Positions 20,534 to 29,422 of a DNA stretch of 64,000 bases are shown here, one piece after another. The notes beneath the pieces were generated by a model that worked only from the letters and a program-made list of their open reading frames with translations, had not been told where the DNA came from and did no database searches. Position 1 is the first letter of the stretch. Every line of letters begins with the position of its first letter. Source of the DNA: Pseudomonadota bacterium (GTDB taxonomy: Bacteria; Pseudomonadota; Gammaproteobacteria; Steroidobacterales; Steroidobacteraceae); assembly GCA_016720075.1 (NCBI GenBank), contig JADJXW010000005.1, forward strand, positions 231,909-295,908, read 5' to 3'. The position numbers were made by a program, and so were the translations under genes.

Positions 20534-21694
20534 TCACCGCAGCGCGCGCAGCCGTTCGCCGGCCCGCGCCAGGGTCGCATCCTGCTTGGCGAAGCACAGC
20601 CGAAGCAGCCGGTGCGGGACGGGCTCACGGTAGAAGGGGGTGAGCGGAATCGCGGCCACGCCCACGTTTTCCAGCAGCACGCGCGCGGCTTCCATGTCGT
20701 CGAGCGCGCCCAGCATCTGGCTGGCCGAGTAATCCACCAGAGTGAAATACGTGCCCTGCGAGGGCAATACCCGCAGCACGGAGCCGGCCAGCCCTTCCGT
20801 GAGCAGTCGCCGCTTGGCCGTGAAGAACGGCGCCAGCTCCGCGAACACGCCGGGCTTCTCGCCCAGGTAGGCAGCCACCGCATGCTGCAGCGCCGTGGCG
20901 ATGGTGAAGGTGTTGAACTGGTGCACCCGGCGCAGCTCCGTGGTGAGCGCCGCCGGGGCGATGCAATACCCCACGCGCAGCCCCGTGGCGTGCAGCGATT
21001 TTCCAAAGGAAAACATCGCCAGCGAACGCGCGGCCAGGGCCGGATCGGACAGCACGCTGCAATGCACGGCGCCGTCGTACACCAGGTGCTCGTAGACCTC
21101 GTCGCTGAGCACGATGAGATCCCGTTCTTCCGCCAGGCGGGCCAGTTCCTGCAGGTCGCTGGGTGACATCACCGTGCAGGAGGGATTCTGCGGACTGTTG
21201 ACGATGATCATCCGCGTTCGCGGCGTGAGCGCCGCGCGGACGCGATCCCAGTCGAAACGGAACAAGGGCGGCTGCAGCGGCACGTGCACGCAGCGCGCGC
21301 CGGCCAGGCGCACGGCCGGATCGTAGGAATCGTAGGCAGGGTCGAAGACGATGACTTCATCGCCCTGCCCCACCAGCGCGAGGATGGCCGAGAAGATGGC
21401 TTCCGTGGCGCCCACCGCGATGGTGACCTCGCTGCCCGCATCCACGGAAATCCCGTGGCGGCGCTGCACATCGGTCGCGATGCGCTGCTGCAGCGCCGGC
21501 AGCCCAGCCATCGGCGCGTACTGGTTGAAGCCGGCTTGCATCGCGGCCGTCACCAGCTCGATGAGACGCGGGTCCACGGGATAGTCGGGGAATCCCTGCC
21601 CGAGGTTCACCGCGCCCAGTTCCTCGGCGCGACGCGAGATCACCGTGAAGATGGTCGTGCCCACGTCGGGCAGTTTGCTGGCGGGGGCTTTCAC
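20534..21694 (-). CDS. Class I/II PLP aminotransferase (methionine/kynurenine aminotransferase-like)
   Basis: Predicted 386 residues from a GTG at 21694. That GTG overlaps the TGA of the preceding ppgK (GTGA), with AAGGAA just upstream; the longer open frame is a shadow of ppgK. Family signatures are AVNLGQGFPDYPVD near the N-terminus, NSPQNPSC (Asn binding PLP), DEVYEHLVYD, and SFGKSLHATGLRVGY with the PLP lysine. The closest family I recognise is the YbdL/KAT group, which transaminates methionine, aromatic amino acids or kynurenine. Tight coupling to ppgK and the lyase gene suggests co-expression, though the metabolic link is unclear. Confidence 0.88.
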   Translation of the reverse strand: MKAPASKLPDVGTTIFTVISRRAEELGAVNLGQGFPDYPVDPRLIELVTAAMQAGFNQYAPMAGLPALQQRIATDVQRRHGISVDAGSEVTIAVGATEAIFSAILALVGQGDEVIVFDPAYDSYDPAVRLAGARCVHVPLQPPLFRFDWDRVRAALTPRTRMIIVNSPQNPSCTVMSPSDLQELARLAEERDLIVLSDEVYEHLVYDGAVHCSVLSDPALAARSLAMFSFGKSLHATGLRVGYCIAPAALTTELRRVHQFNTFTIATALQHAVAAYLGEKPGVFAELAPFFTAKRRLLTEGLAGSVLRVLPSQGTYFTLVDYSASQMLGALDDMEAARVLLENVGVAAIPLTPFYREPVPHRLLRLCFAKQDATLARAGERLRALR

Positions 21695-22434
21695 GGTTCC
21701 TTGCCGGACACGGCCATGGCGGCGCCGACCACGCCGGCTGCGGGCCCGAGGCGCGCCGGCACCAGCGCGGCCCGCGAGCGCAGCAGCGAGCCGAACTGGG
21801 CGAAATCCTGGCTGATCCCGCCACCGATCACGATCATCTCGGGCCAGAACAGCCGGTCGATGGCATCGAGGTACACATTGACGCGCTCGCACCACTGCGG
21901 CCAGTCCAGGTTCAGCTCGGTGCGCACCCTAGCGGAGGCGCGCTGCTCCCCCTCGGCGCCACCGACTTCCAGGTGACCCAACTCGGTATTCGGCACCAGG
22001 CGGCCATCGACGAACAGCGCCGAGCCGATGCCGGTGCCGAAGGTCAGCACCATCACCGTGCCACGCGTGCCGCGCGCGGCGCCCCAGCGCACCTCGGCCA
22101 GGCCGGCGGCGTCGGCATCGTTCAGGCAGGCCACGCCCTGACCGATGGCCGCGCGCAGCTGCGCCTGGATATCGGCGCCGATCAGCGAGGCGTGCAGGTT
22201 GGCGGCCGTGAAGACGACGCCCTGGCGGATCACGCAGGGCAGCGCCACGCCTACCGGCATGTCCGGCGCCGCGCGCCGGGCGAGCCCCGAAATGGCGGAA
22301 ACCAGTTGCTCGGCATCGCCGGGCTGCGGCGTGGAAATGCTGCCGAGCGGCGTCAGCAGCCGGCCCGAACCGGGATCGACAGCCGCGTACTTGATCGACG
22401 AGCCGCCGACATCAACCCCGAGAACCCCGGCCAT
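21691..22434 (-). CDS. ppgK: Polyphosphate glucokinase (ROK family)
   Basis: Predicted 247 residues. I chose the ATG at 22434 because the ROK phosphate-binding motif follows at once (VLGVDVGGSSIKYAAVD). The typical polyphosphate glucokinase segment LTFGTGIGSALF, then LVPNTELGHLEV, and the terminal VIGGGISQDF are all present. This subgroup phosphorylates glucose with polyphosphate and often also ATP, and lacks the zinc-binding cluster of many ROK repressors. It lies eight bases after potI and overlaps the next aminotransferase by four bases. The place of a glucokinase in a polyamine run is unusual. Confidence 0.85.
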   Translation of the reverse strand: MAGVLGVDVGGSSIKYAAVDPGSGRLLTPLGSISTPQPGDAEQLVSAISGLARRAAPDMPVGVALPCVIRQGVVFTAANLHASLIGADIQAQLRAAIGQGVACLNDADAAGLAEVRWGAARGTRGTVMVLTFGTGIGSALFVDGRLVPNTELGHLEVGGAEGEQRASARVRTELNLDWPQWCERVNVYLDAIDRLFWPEMIVIGGGISQDFAQFGSLLRSRAALVPARLGPAAGVVGAAMAVSGKEP

Positions 22435-22442
22435 GTTTTTCC

Positions 22443-23300
22443 TCAGCGTCCTGATTCCGCGAGCCGCATCTCGCGCTCGCGTCGCTTTTCCGCGCGCCGC
22501 ATCAGCCATGCCGACAGCGCGACGCCGATGGCCACGAACAGCACCAGGATGGTGGCCAGCGCGTTGACGCTGGGATTCACGCCCAGCCGCACCTTCGAAT
22601 AGATGAGCATGGGCAAGGTGTTCGACCCGGGCCCGGCCACGAACTGCGAGACCACCACGTCGTCCCAGGACAGCGTGAACGCCAGCAGCCAGCCCGACAG
22701 GATGGCTGGCGTGATCAGTGGCAGCGTGATCCGGAAGAAGACCTTCGCCGGCTTCGCGCCGAGGTCGAGCGCCGCCTCTTCGAGCGAATCATCGAAAGTA
22801 GCCAGGCGTGACTGCACCACTACCGTCACATAGGCCATCGTGAAGGTGATGTGCGCGATGGTGATGGTGACCATGCCGCGATCGAACTGCCAGCCGAAGA
22901 AGATGCGGAAGAACTGCTCCAGCGACACGAACAGCAGCAGGATCGACAGGCCGGTGATGACTTCGGGCATCACCAGCGGTGCGGTGGTCAGGCCCTGCAG
23001 CAGCGCGCGACCGCGGAACGGACCGAACCGCGCCAGCACCAGCCCGGCCAGGGTTCCCAGCACCACGGCGCCTGTGGCCGACATCGCCGCCACGCGGATC
23101 GACAGCCAGGCCGCATCCAGCACGGGCCGGTCCTTGAGCAGTGCCAGGTACCACTTGATGGTGGGGGAATTGGCCGAATCCCACACGGTCACCAGGCGCG
23201 AGTTGTTGAAGGAATAGACGATCATCGAGATGATCGGCGCGTACAGGAACAGCAGCCCCACGCACAGCGCGATCATCGGGAATGTGATGCGACGCTTCAT
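22443..23300 (-). CDS. potI: Putrescine/spermidine ABC transporter permease
   Basis: Predicted 285 residues with about six membrane helices. It is the second inner-membrane subunit of the polyamine importer. The EAA loop that contacts the ATPase is visible as SLEEAALDLGAKPAKVFFRI, followed by TLPLITPAILSGWL. The start MKRRITFPMIALCVGLLFLY is PotI-like. Its first bases overlap the end of potH (ATGA type). The C-terminus is rich in arginine, which fits the positive-inside rule. Confidence 0.93.
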   Translation of the reverse strand: MKRRITFPMIALCVGLLFLYAPIISMIVYSFNNSRLVTVWDSANSPTIKWYLALLKDRPVLDAAWLSIRVAAMSATGAVVLGTLAGLVLARFGPFRGRALLQGLTTAPLVMPEVITGLSILLLFVSLEQFFRIFFGWQFDRGMVTITIAHITFTMAYVTVVVQSRLATFDDSLEEAALDLGAKPAKVFFRITLPLITPAILSGWLLAFTLSWDDVVVSQFVAGPGSNTLPMLIYSKVRLGVNPSVNALATILVLFVAIGVALSAWLMRRAEKRREREMRLAESGR

Positions 23301-24298
23301 CGCCTGGCGGCCTTCAGCTCGCGGTTCTGGAAGTGCTGGAAGATCATGATGGGCACGACCAGCAGCAGCAGCATGGCGATGGCCACGGCGCTGGCCTTGG
23401 GCCAGTCGCGGTTGCGGAAGAACTCGTCGGAGAGCAGGCCCGCGACCATGAGCTGGTCGGTCCGGCCCAGCAGCGTCGGGATCACGTACTCACCCACCGC
23501 CGGAATGAACACCAGCAGCGATCCGGCGATGACGCCGGGCAGCGACAGCGGGAACGTGATGCTGAAGAAGGAACGCACCGGCCCCGCGCCCAGGTCCTGG
23601 GCGGCCTCGAGCAGCGTGTGGTCGTGCTTCTCCAGGTTCGAATACAGCGGCAGGATCATGAACGGCAGGTAGGAATAGACGATGCCCACGTACACGGCGA
23701 AGTTGGTGTTCATCATCGCCAGCGGTTCGTTGATGATCCCCAGCGACAGCAGCACGTTGTTGATCACGCCGTCGGTCTTCAGCAGGCCGATCCACGCGTA
23801 GACGCGCAGCAGGAAGGAGGTCCAGAACGGCAGGATGATCAGCAGCAGCAGCACGTTGCGCGTGGCGGGCGTGGCGCGCGCGATGGCGTAGGCCATCGGA
23901 TAAGCCACCAGCAGGCACAGCACAGTGGAGAAGAACGCCACCTTGATCGAATACAGCCAGGCGCTGACGTACAGCGGCTCGTGCAACAGGTAGTCGTAGC
24001 TGCTGAACAGCACGTTGATCTGCAGCGCGCCGTTTTCGAGGAACCGGGCGATGGGTTCGAACGGCGGCCGCCCCAGCGGCGAGAACTCCGCGAAGGAGAT
24101 CTTCAGCACGATCAGGAAGGGAACCAGGAAGAACAGCAGCAGCCACACGTAGGGCACGGCGACGACCAGGCGCTGGCCCGCCCAGTTGCTGCGGATGTAC
24201 TGCGACCAGCGGGGCGGGCCGAAGCGGAAGAACAGGTCCCACAGCGGCCCCACCCTGCCGCTGTTGAACTCGTCGTTCCTCGGTCGGCCTCGCGCCAT
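23297..24298 (-). CDS. potH: Putrescine/spermidine ABC transporter permease
   Basis: Predicted 333 residues. Typical PotH segments are NWAGQRLVVAVPYVWLLLFF for the first membrane helix, VYSYLPFMILPLYSNLEKHD, and the EAA loop LLEAAQDLGAGPVRSFFSI. The N-terminus is somewhat extended and hydrophilic, as in other PotH proteins. The start codon overlaps the potG stop by one base (TAATG), and the end overlaps potI by four bases, so translation is probably coupled along potGHI. Confidence 0.94.
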   Translation of the reverse strand: MARGRPRNDEFNSGRVGPLWDLFFRFGPPRWSQYIRSNWAGQRLVVAVPYVWLLLFFLVPFLIVLKISFAEFSPLGRPPFEPIARFLENGALQINVLFSSYDYLLHEPLYVSAWLYSIKVAFFSTVLCLLVAYPMAYAIARATPATRNVLLLLIILPFWTSFLLRVYAWIGLLKTDGVINNVLLSLGIINEPLAMMNTNFAVYVGIVYSYLPFMILPLYSNLEKHDHTLLEAAQDLGAGPVRSFFSITFPLSLPGVIAGSLLVFIPAVGEYVIPTLLGRTDQLMVAGLLSDEFFRNRDWPKASAVAIAMLLLLVVPIMIFQHFQNRELKAARR

Positions 24299-25446
24299 TA
24301 CTGGATCACCACCACCGGACTGCCGGGGTGCCAGGTGAGGTACACCGTTTCATCCCACAGGATGCGTTCGTCGTCGGACAGGCGCTCCATGTTGGGCAGC
24401 GTCACGCGCATCGTCTGGCCGCTGTCGATCTTGACCAGGTAGACGGACACATCGCCCATGTAGGCGATTTCCTTCACCACGCCGCGCACGCAGTTCTCGC
24501 GCATGTCGGCCGGCTGCGCCCGCTGGATGGTGATCTTCTCGGGACGGATGGCCACCCAGACCACGGCGCCGGGGGCGGCGCTGATGCCGTGATCCACGTA
24601 GATCACGCCGCCCAGTTGGTCGGACTGGATGCGCACGCGGTCGGGGAGGTCCTCGACCAGGCGCCCCTCGAACATGTTCACCGAGCCGATGAAGTCGGCC
24701 ACGAAGCGCGTGGCGGGGAACTCGTAGATTTCAGTGGGCGTGCCGATCTGCACTATCTCGCCGCGGTTCATCACGCCGATGCGCGAGGCCAGCGTCATGG
24801 CCTCTTCCTGGTCGTGGGTGACCACGATGAAGGTGACGCCGAGCTGCTCCTGGATGTTGATCAGCTCGAACTGCGTGTGCTCGCGCAGCTTCTTGTCGAG
24901 GGCGCCCAGCGGCTCGTCGAGCAGCAGCAGCTTCGGGCGCTTGACCAGCGCGCGCGCCAGCGCCACGCGCTGGCGCTGGCCGCCGGAGAGCTGGTGCGGC
25001 TTGCGCCGCGCGAATTCACCCAGGCGCACGATGCCCAGGATCTCCTCGACCCGGGAGTTGATCTCGCTCCGGGAGAGCTTTTCCTGCTCCAGGCCGAAGG
25101 CGATGTTCTTCTCCACCGTCATGTGCGGGAACAGCGCATATGACTGGAACATCATGTTCACCGGCCGCTCGTAGGGCGGGATGCCGGCCATGTCCTGCCC
25201 GTCCAGGTAAATGCTGCCGCCGGTGGTCTCCTCGAAACCGGCCAGCATGCGCAGCAGGGTGGACTTGCCGCAGCCCGATCCACCCAGCAGGCAGAAGATC
25301 TCGCCCTTGTAGATCTTCAGCGAGACATTGTTGACGGCGACGAAATCGCCGAACCGCTTGGTGACATTCTCGATGCGCACATAGGGCTGCGCGTTCGGGT
25401 CACGCCACGGCTCGTGCTTGTTCCTGTCATTGCGGCGATCCGCCAT
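24298..25446 (-). CDS. potG: Putrescine/spermidine ABC transporter ATP-binding protein
   Basis: Predicted 382 residues from the ATG at 25446 (MADRRNDRNKHEPWRD), which lies seven bases after potF. The nucleotide-binding domain has Walker A GGSGCGKST, the Q-loop region FQSYALFPHMTVEKN, signature LSGGQRQRVALARAL, Walker B LLLLDEPLGALD and switch His in VVTHDQEEAM. A TOBE-type regulatory domain fills the C-terminal third. It powers polyamine import with PotF, PotH and PotI. Confidence 0.95.
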   Translation of the reverse strand: MADRRNDRNKHEPWRDPNAQPYVRIENVTKRFGDFVAVNNVSLKIYKGEIFCLLGGSGCGKSTLLRMLAGFEETTGGSIYLDGQDMAGIPPYERPVNMMFQSYALFPHMTVEKNIAFGLEQEKLSRSEINSRVEEILGIVRLGEFARRKPHQLSGGQRQRVALARALVKRPKLLLLDEPLGALDKKLREHTQFELINIQEQLGVTFIVVTHDQEEAMTLASRIGVMNRGEIVQIGTPTEIYEFPATRFVADFIGSVNMFEGRLVEDLPDRVRIQSDQLGGVIYVDHGISAAPGAVVWVAIRPEKITIQRAQPADMRENCVRGVVKEIAYMGDVSVYLVKIDSGQTMRVTLPNMERLSDDERILWDETVYLTWHPGSPVVVIQ

Positions 25447-25453
25447 GTTCTGT

Positions 25454-26602
25454 CTACTTGCCCGTGCGGAAGCGGGTCCACGTGCGCGTGAGCTCACGCG
25501 TGAACTCGGCCGACTCGGGCAGGTCAGGCACCAGCTTGGGCATCATCTCCGCCGTCGGGAAGATGTTCGGGTTGTTCTTGATCTCGGGCGTGACGCTCGA
25601 CCAGGAGGCCGCGTTGCTGTTGGCGTAGCTCAGGTAGTTGCTGTTCTTCGCCGCCACGTCGGCGCGCGTGAGGTAGTCGATGAACAGGTGCGCGTTCTTC
25701 GGGTGCGAGGCGTCGGCCGGAATGGCGAAGCTGTCGAAGAACATCACCGCGCCTTCCTTCGGGATGTTGTACTTGATCGCGTATTCCTTGCCGGCCTCCT
25801 CGGCCCGCGTGCTCGCCTGCAGCACGTCGCCCGACCAGCCCAGCGCCAGGCAGATCTCGCCGTTGGCCAGGTCCTCGATGTACTTGGAGGAGTTGATCAG
25901 CCGGATGTGCGGGCGCGCCGCCATCAGCACGGCCTCGGCGGCCTTCAGATCCTCGGGGTTTTCGCTGTTGGCGTCCTTGCCCAGGTAGATCAGCACCGTG
26001 CCGATGATCTCGCTGGGCGCATCCAGCACGGAGATGCCGCACTTGGCGAACTTCTGCGCCACCTTCGGATCCCAGAACATCGCGAAGCTGTTCACCGGCG
26101 CATCCGGCATGGCTTCCTTGATCTTCGCCTCGTTGTAGCCGACGCCCGAGGTGCCCCACATGTAGTTCACGGCGTACTGGTTGCCCGGATCGAACACTTC
26201 CAGCCGCTTGGTGATGTCCGGATCCATGTTCTTGAGGTTCGGCAGCTTCGACTTGTCGAGCTTCTGGTAGATGTTGGCCGTGATCTGGCGCGCCAGGAAG
26301 TTGGCCGACGGGGCCACCACGTCATAGCCGGTGCGGCCGGCCAGCAGCTTGGTCTCCAGCAGCTCGTTGGAGTCCATCACCTCGTAGTTGACCTTGATGC
26401 CCGTGTCCTTCTCGAAGGCCTCGATGACGGTGGGCTCGATGTAGTCGGACCAGTTGTAGACGTTCAGCACCTTCTCGGCGTCGGTGTCGATCGCCACCCC
26501 GGCAGCGTCGGTGGCAGGGGCTTCCGAAGGCTTGCTTCCGCAGGCGGCCAGCAGCGCGGCGACCACCGCGAGGCCAGTGATGGATCTGAGCTTCGTCGAC
26601 AT
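25454..26602 (-). CDS. potF: Polyamine-binding lipoprotein of the ABC importer
   Basis: Predicted 382 residues from the ATG at 26602, with GGGAG upstream. The signal peptide ends in a lipobox (VAALLAACGSKP), so the receptor is lipid-anchored rather than freely periplasmic as in E. coli. The PotD/PotF family start LNVYNWSDYIEPTVIEAFEK and ligand-site segments such as MFWDPKVAQKF and LALGWSGDVLQA are present. It lies 76 bases after spuC with a strong inverted repeat between them. It delivers putrescine or spermidine to PotHI. Confidence 0.94.
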   Translation of the reverse strand: MSTKLRSITGLAVVAALLAACGSKPSEAPATDAAGVAIDTDAEKVLNVYNWSDYIEPTVIEAFEKDTGIKVNYEVMDSNELLETKLLAGRTGYDVVAPSANFLARQITANIYQKLDKSKLPNLKNMDPDITKRLEVFDPGNQYAVNYMWGTSGVGYNEAKIKEAMPDAPVNSFAMFWDPKVAQKFAKCGISVLDAPSEIIGTVLIYLGKDANSENPEDLKAAEAVLMAARPHIRLINSSKYIEDLANGEICLALGWSGDVLQASTRAEEAGKEYAIKYNIPKEGAVMFFDSFAIPADASHPKNAHLFIDYLTRADVAAKNSNYLSYANSNAASWSSVTPEIKNNPNIFPTAEMMPKLVPDLPESAEFTRELTRTWTRFRTGK

Positions 26603-26633
26603 GGCGGACTCCCTGCATGTTGCTGAAAGTTGT

Positions 26634-26667
26634 GGGCTACAACCGGACATCCCTGTGTCCATAGCCC
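26634..26667. repeat. Nested inverted repeat between spuC and potF
   Basis: GGGCTA at 26634-26639 pairs with TAGCCC at 26662-26667, and GGACA at 26645-26649 pairs with TGTCC at 26656-26660. In the leftward transcript this forms a bulged hairpin in the 76-base gap before potF. No T-run follows on that strand, so it is not a normal terminator. It could stabilise the potF message or be a protein site. Confidence 0.5.
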
Positions 26668-26678
26668 GGTCGATCCAA

Positions 26679-28058
26679 CTATAGCCAGCCGTCCTGCTTC
26701 AGGCCAGCCAGAGTCATGTCCAGGGTGCGCCAGGCCTTCTCGACCAGCTCGTCGATTTCGGCCGCCGTGATGACCAGCGGCGGGGCGATGATCATGGTGT
26801 CGCGCGTGGCGCGCATGACCAGGCCATTGGCAATGGCGTTGTCCCGGCAGCGTTCACCGACCTTGCCGCGCGGCTCGAAGAAGGTGCGCGGCTCCTTCGC
26901 CTTCACCAGCTCCAGCGCGCCCAGCAACCCGACTCCCCGGGCCTCGCCCACCAGCGGATGGGCGGCAAGCTCCGCCCAGCGCTGCTGCAGCCGGGGACCT
27001 GCGGTATCCCGCACATGCTCCACCAGGTTCTCGCGCTGGATGATCTGCAGGTTCGCCAGCGCCACGGCGCTGCAGACCGGATGCGCCGAGTAGGTGAACC
27101 CATGGGCGAACTCCCCGCCCTTGGCGATCAGCGTGCTTGCGACCCGGTCGCCCACCATCACGCCGCCGATGGGCAGGTAGCCCGATGACAGCGCCTTGGC
27201 CATGGTCATGAGGTCCGGCCGGGTGCCGAAATGCTCGCAGCCGAACCACTGGCCGGTGCGTCCGAAACCGCAGATCACCTCGTCGGAGATCAGCAGGATG
27301 CCGTACTGGTCGCAGATGCGCTGGATCTCGGGCCAGTAGCTGGCCGGCGGGATGATCACGCCGCCCGCGCCCTGCACCGGCTCGCCGATGAAGGCCGCGA
27401 CGCGCTCGGGGCCCATCGTGAGGATGCACTGTTCCAGTTCCCGAGCGGCGCGCAGGCCGAATTCCTCGGGGGTTAGCCCTGCCCCGCGCTCGAACCAGTA
27501 CGGCTGGTTGATGTGCTCGACGCCGGGCATGGGCAGCAGGCCCTGCTCGTGCATCCATTTCATGCCGCCCAGGCTCGCCCCGGCGATGGTGCTGCCGTGG
27601 TAGCCATTCCAGCGGCCGATGATGATGTTGCGTTCGGGCTGCCCCTCAAGCTGCCAGTAGCGCCGCGCCAGGCGGATGACGGTATCCACCGACTCGCTGC
27701 CCGAGCCGGTGAAGAACACATGCTGGAACTGCGGCGGGGTGACCTCGGCCAGCTTCGCGGCCAGCTCGATGGCCGGCGGCGTCGCGCACTGGAAGAAGCT
27801 GTTGTAGTACGGCAGCTCGTTCATCTGCCGCGCGGCGACATCGGCCAGCTCGCTGCGGCCATAGCCCACCGCCACGCACCACAGCCCCGACATGCCGTCG
27901 AGCAGCTTGCGCCCCTCGCCGTCGTAGAGGTACACGCCCTCGCCGCGAGTGATGATGCGCGTGCCGCGTTCGCCGATCTGCTTCGTGTCGCTGAACGGAT
28001 GCAGGAAATGCGCTGCATCCAGCTGCTGCCAGCGGCGGAATTGTTCTTGTTCGTTCAT
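26679..28058 (-). CDS. spuC: Putrescine-pyruvate aminotransferase (class III)
   Basis: Predicted 459 residues. The ATG at 28058 was chosen because MNEQEQFRRWQQLDAAHFLH matches the start of this family; the longer frame runs into puuA and is a shadow. PLP signatures are GSGSESVDTVIRLARRYW, the DEVICGFGRTGQWFG segment, and the lysine in MAKALSSGYLPIGG. SpuC transfers an amino group from putrescine to pyruvate, giving 4-aminobutanal and alanine. This is a second route beside gamma-glutamylation. It lies 20 bases downstream of puuA. Confidence 0.9.
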   Translation of the reverse strand: MNEQEQFRRWQQLDAAHFLHPFSDTKQIGERGTRIITRGEGVYLYDGEGRKLLDGMSGLWCVAVGYGRSELADVAARQMNELPYYNSFFQCATPPAIELAAKLAEVTPPQFQHVFFTGSGSESVDTVIRLARRYWQLEGQPERNIIIGRWNGYHGSTIAGASLGGMKWMHEQGLLPMPGVEHINQPYWFERGAGLTPEEFGLRAARELEQCILTMGPERVAAFIGEPVQGAGGVIIPPASYWPEIQRICDQYGILLISDEVICGFGRTGQWFGCEHFGTRPDLMTMAKALSSGYLPIGGVMVGDRVASTLIAKGGEFAHGFTYSAHPVCSAVALANLQIIQRENLVEHVRDTAGPRLQQRWAELAAHPLVGEARGVGLLGALELVKAKEPRTFFEPRGKVGERCRDNAIANGLVMRATRDTMIIAPPLVITAAEIDELVEKAWRTLDMTLAGLKQDGWL

Positions 28059-28078
28059 CCCGACCCCCAGCCGCGCTG

Positions 28079-29419
28079 CTACACGTTTAGCAGCAGGTGC
28101 TCGCGCTCCCAGGAGGAGATCACCTGCAGGAACACTTCGTACTCGGCGGTCTTCACGATCGAGAAGGCCGCGACGAACGGCTCGCCCAGTATGCGGATCA
28201 GCGCCTCGCTTTCCGACAGCCGGCGCAGCGCCGTGTCCAGCGCGCGCGGCAGCGCGAATGGCAGGTCGTGCGCGCTGCCCGAGATGGGGTCGGTGGGCTG
28301 CAGGCCTTCGACCATGCCCAGGTACCCGCAAGCCAGCGACGCCGCGATGGCAAGGTACGGATTCGCGTCGGCGCCGCCCACGCGGTTCTCGACGCGGCGA
28401 TTCTCGGGATTGGACACCGGCACGCGCAGCCCCGCCGTGCGGTTGTCGTAGCCCCACTGCACGTTGATGGGCGCGAGCGCGGCGCGCGTGATGCGCCGGT
28501 AGCTGTTCACGTTCGGCGCGAACAGCGCCATCGCCGCCGGCAGGTATTTCTGCAGGCCCGCGATGTGCGCGAAGAACAGCGGCGAAGGCGTGCCATCGGG
28601 GTTGCTGAAGATGTTCTGGCGCGTCTTCTTGTCGACGATGCTCTGGTGGATGTGCATGGCGCTGCCCGGCTCCTTGCCGTGGGGCTTGGCCATGAACGTG
28701 GTGTACATCTTGTGTCGCAGCGCGGCCTCGCGCGCCGTGCGCTTGAACAGGAACACCTGGTCGGCGAGCTCCAGTGGATCGCCGTGCAGCAGGTTGATCT
28801 CCATCTGCGCAGGTCCATCCTCGTGGATCAGCGTGTCGATCTCGATGTCCTGACGCTCGCAGAACTGGTAGATGTCGTCGAACAGCGGCTCGAATTCGTT
28901 CACCGCCGCGATGCTGTAGCTCTGCCGGCCGGGCTCGGCGCGGCCCGAGCGCCCGATGGGCGGCTTCAGCGGGTAGTCGGCGTCGATGTTCGGCTCGATC
29001 AGGTAGAACTCAAGTTCCGGGGCCACCACCGGCTCCCAGCCGCGCTGCGCATAGAGCTCCAGCACATGCCGCAGCACATGCCGCGGCGCCATCGTCACGC
29101 GGCGACCATCGGAATAGAAGCAGTCGTGGATGACCTGCGCGGTTGGCTCGGCGGCCCAGGGCACCTCACGCACCGTCTTCGTGTCGGGCTTCAGCACGAT
29201 GTCGATTTCCGCCGGGCTCATCGCGGCGGAGGTATCGAGCGGGTAATCGCCGGTCACGGTCTGCAGGAAGATGCTCTCGGGCAGCTTCATGCCTTCGTCC
29301 GCAGCGAACTTCTGCGCCGGCATGATCTTGCCGCGCGCGATGCCCGCCATGTCGGGGATGATGGCCTCGACCTCGGAGATGCCGCGTTCGCGGAAGAACT
29401 GATGGATATCGGTAGTCAT
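28079..29419 (-). CDS. puuA: Gamma-glutamylputrescine synthetase (glutamine synthetase family)
   Basis: Predicted 446 residues. It ligates glutamate to putrescine with ATP, the first step of the Puu pathway. The N-terminal beta-grasp start (FFRERGISEVEAIIPDMAGI) and the catalytic-domain motifs APELEFYLIEPN, GPAQMEINLLHGDPLE, AMHIHQSIVDKK and NRRVENRVGGADANPYLAIA are intact. The family also includes true glutamine synthetases and SpuI/SpuB paralogues, but the context supports a polyamine substrate. It is three bases after puuD on the same strand. Confidence 0.9.
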   Translation of the reverse strand: MTTDIHQFFRERGISEVEAIIPDMAGIARGKIMPAQKFAADEGMKLPESIFLQTVTGDYPLDTSAAMSPAEIDIVLKPDTKTVREVPWAAEPTAQVIHDCFYSDGRRVTMAPRHVLRHVLELYAQRGWEPVVAPELEFYLIEPNIDADYPLKPPIGRSGRAEPGRQSYSIAAVNEFEPLFDDIYQFCERQDIEIDTLIHEDGPAQMEINLLHGDPLELADQVFLFKRTAREAALRHKMYTTFMAKPHGKEPGSAMHIHQSIVDKKTRQNIFSNPDGTPSPLFFAHIAGLQKYLPAAMALFAPNVNSYRRITRAALAPINVQWGYDNRTAGLRVPVSNPENRRVENRVGGADANPYLAIAASLACGYLGMVEGLQPTDPISGSAHDLPFALPRALDTALRRLSESEALIRILGEPFVAAFSIVKTAEYEVFLQVISSWEREHLLLNV

Positions 29420-29422
29420 GAA

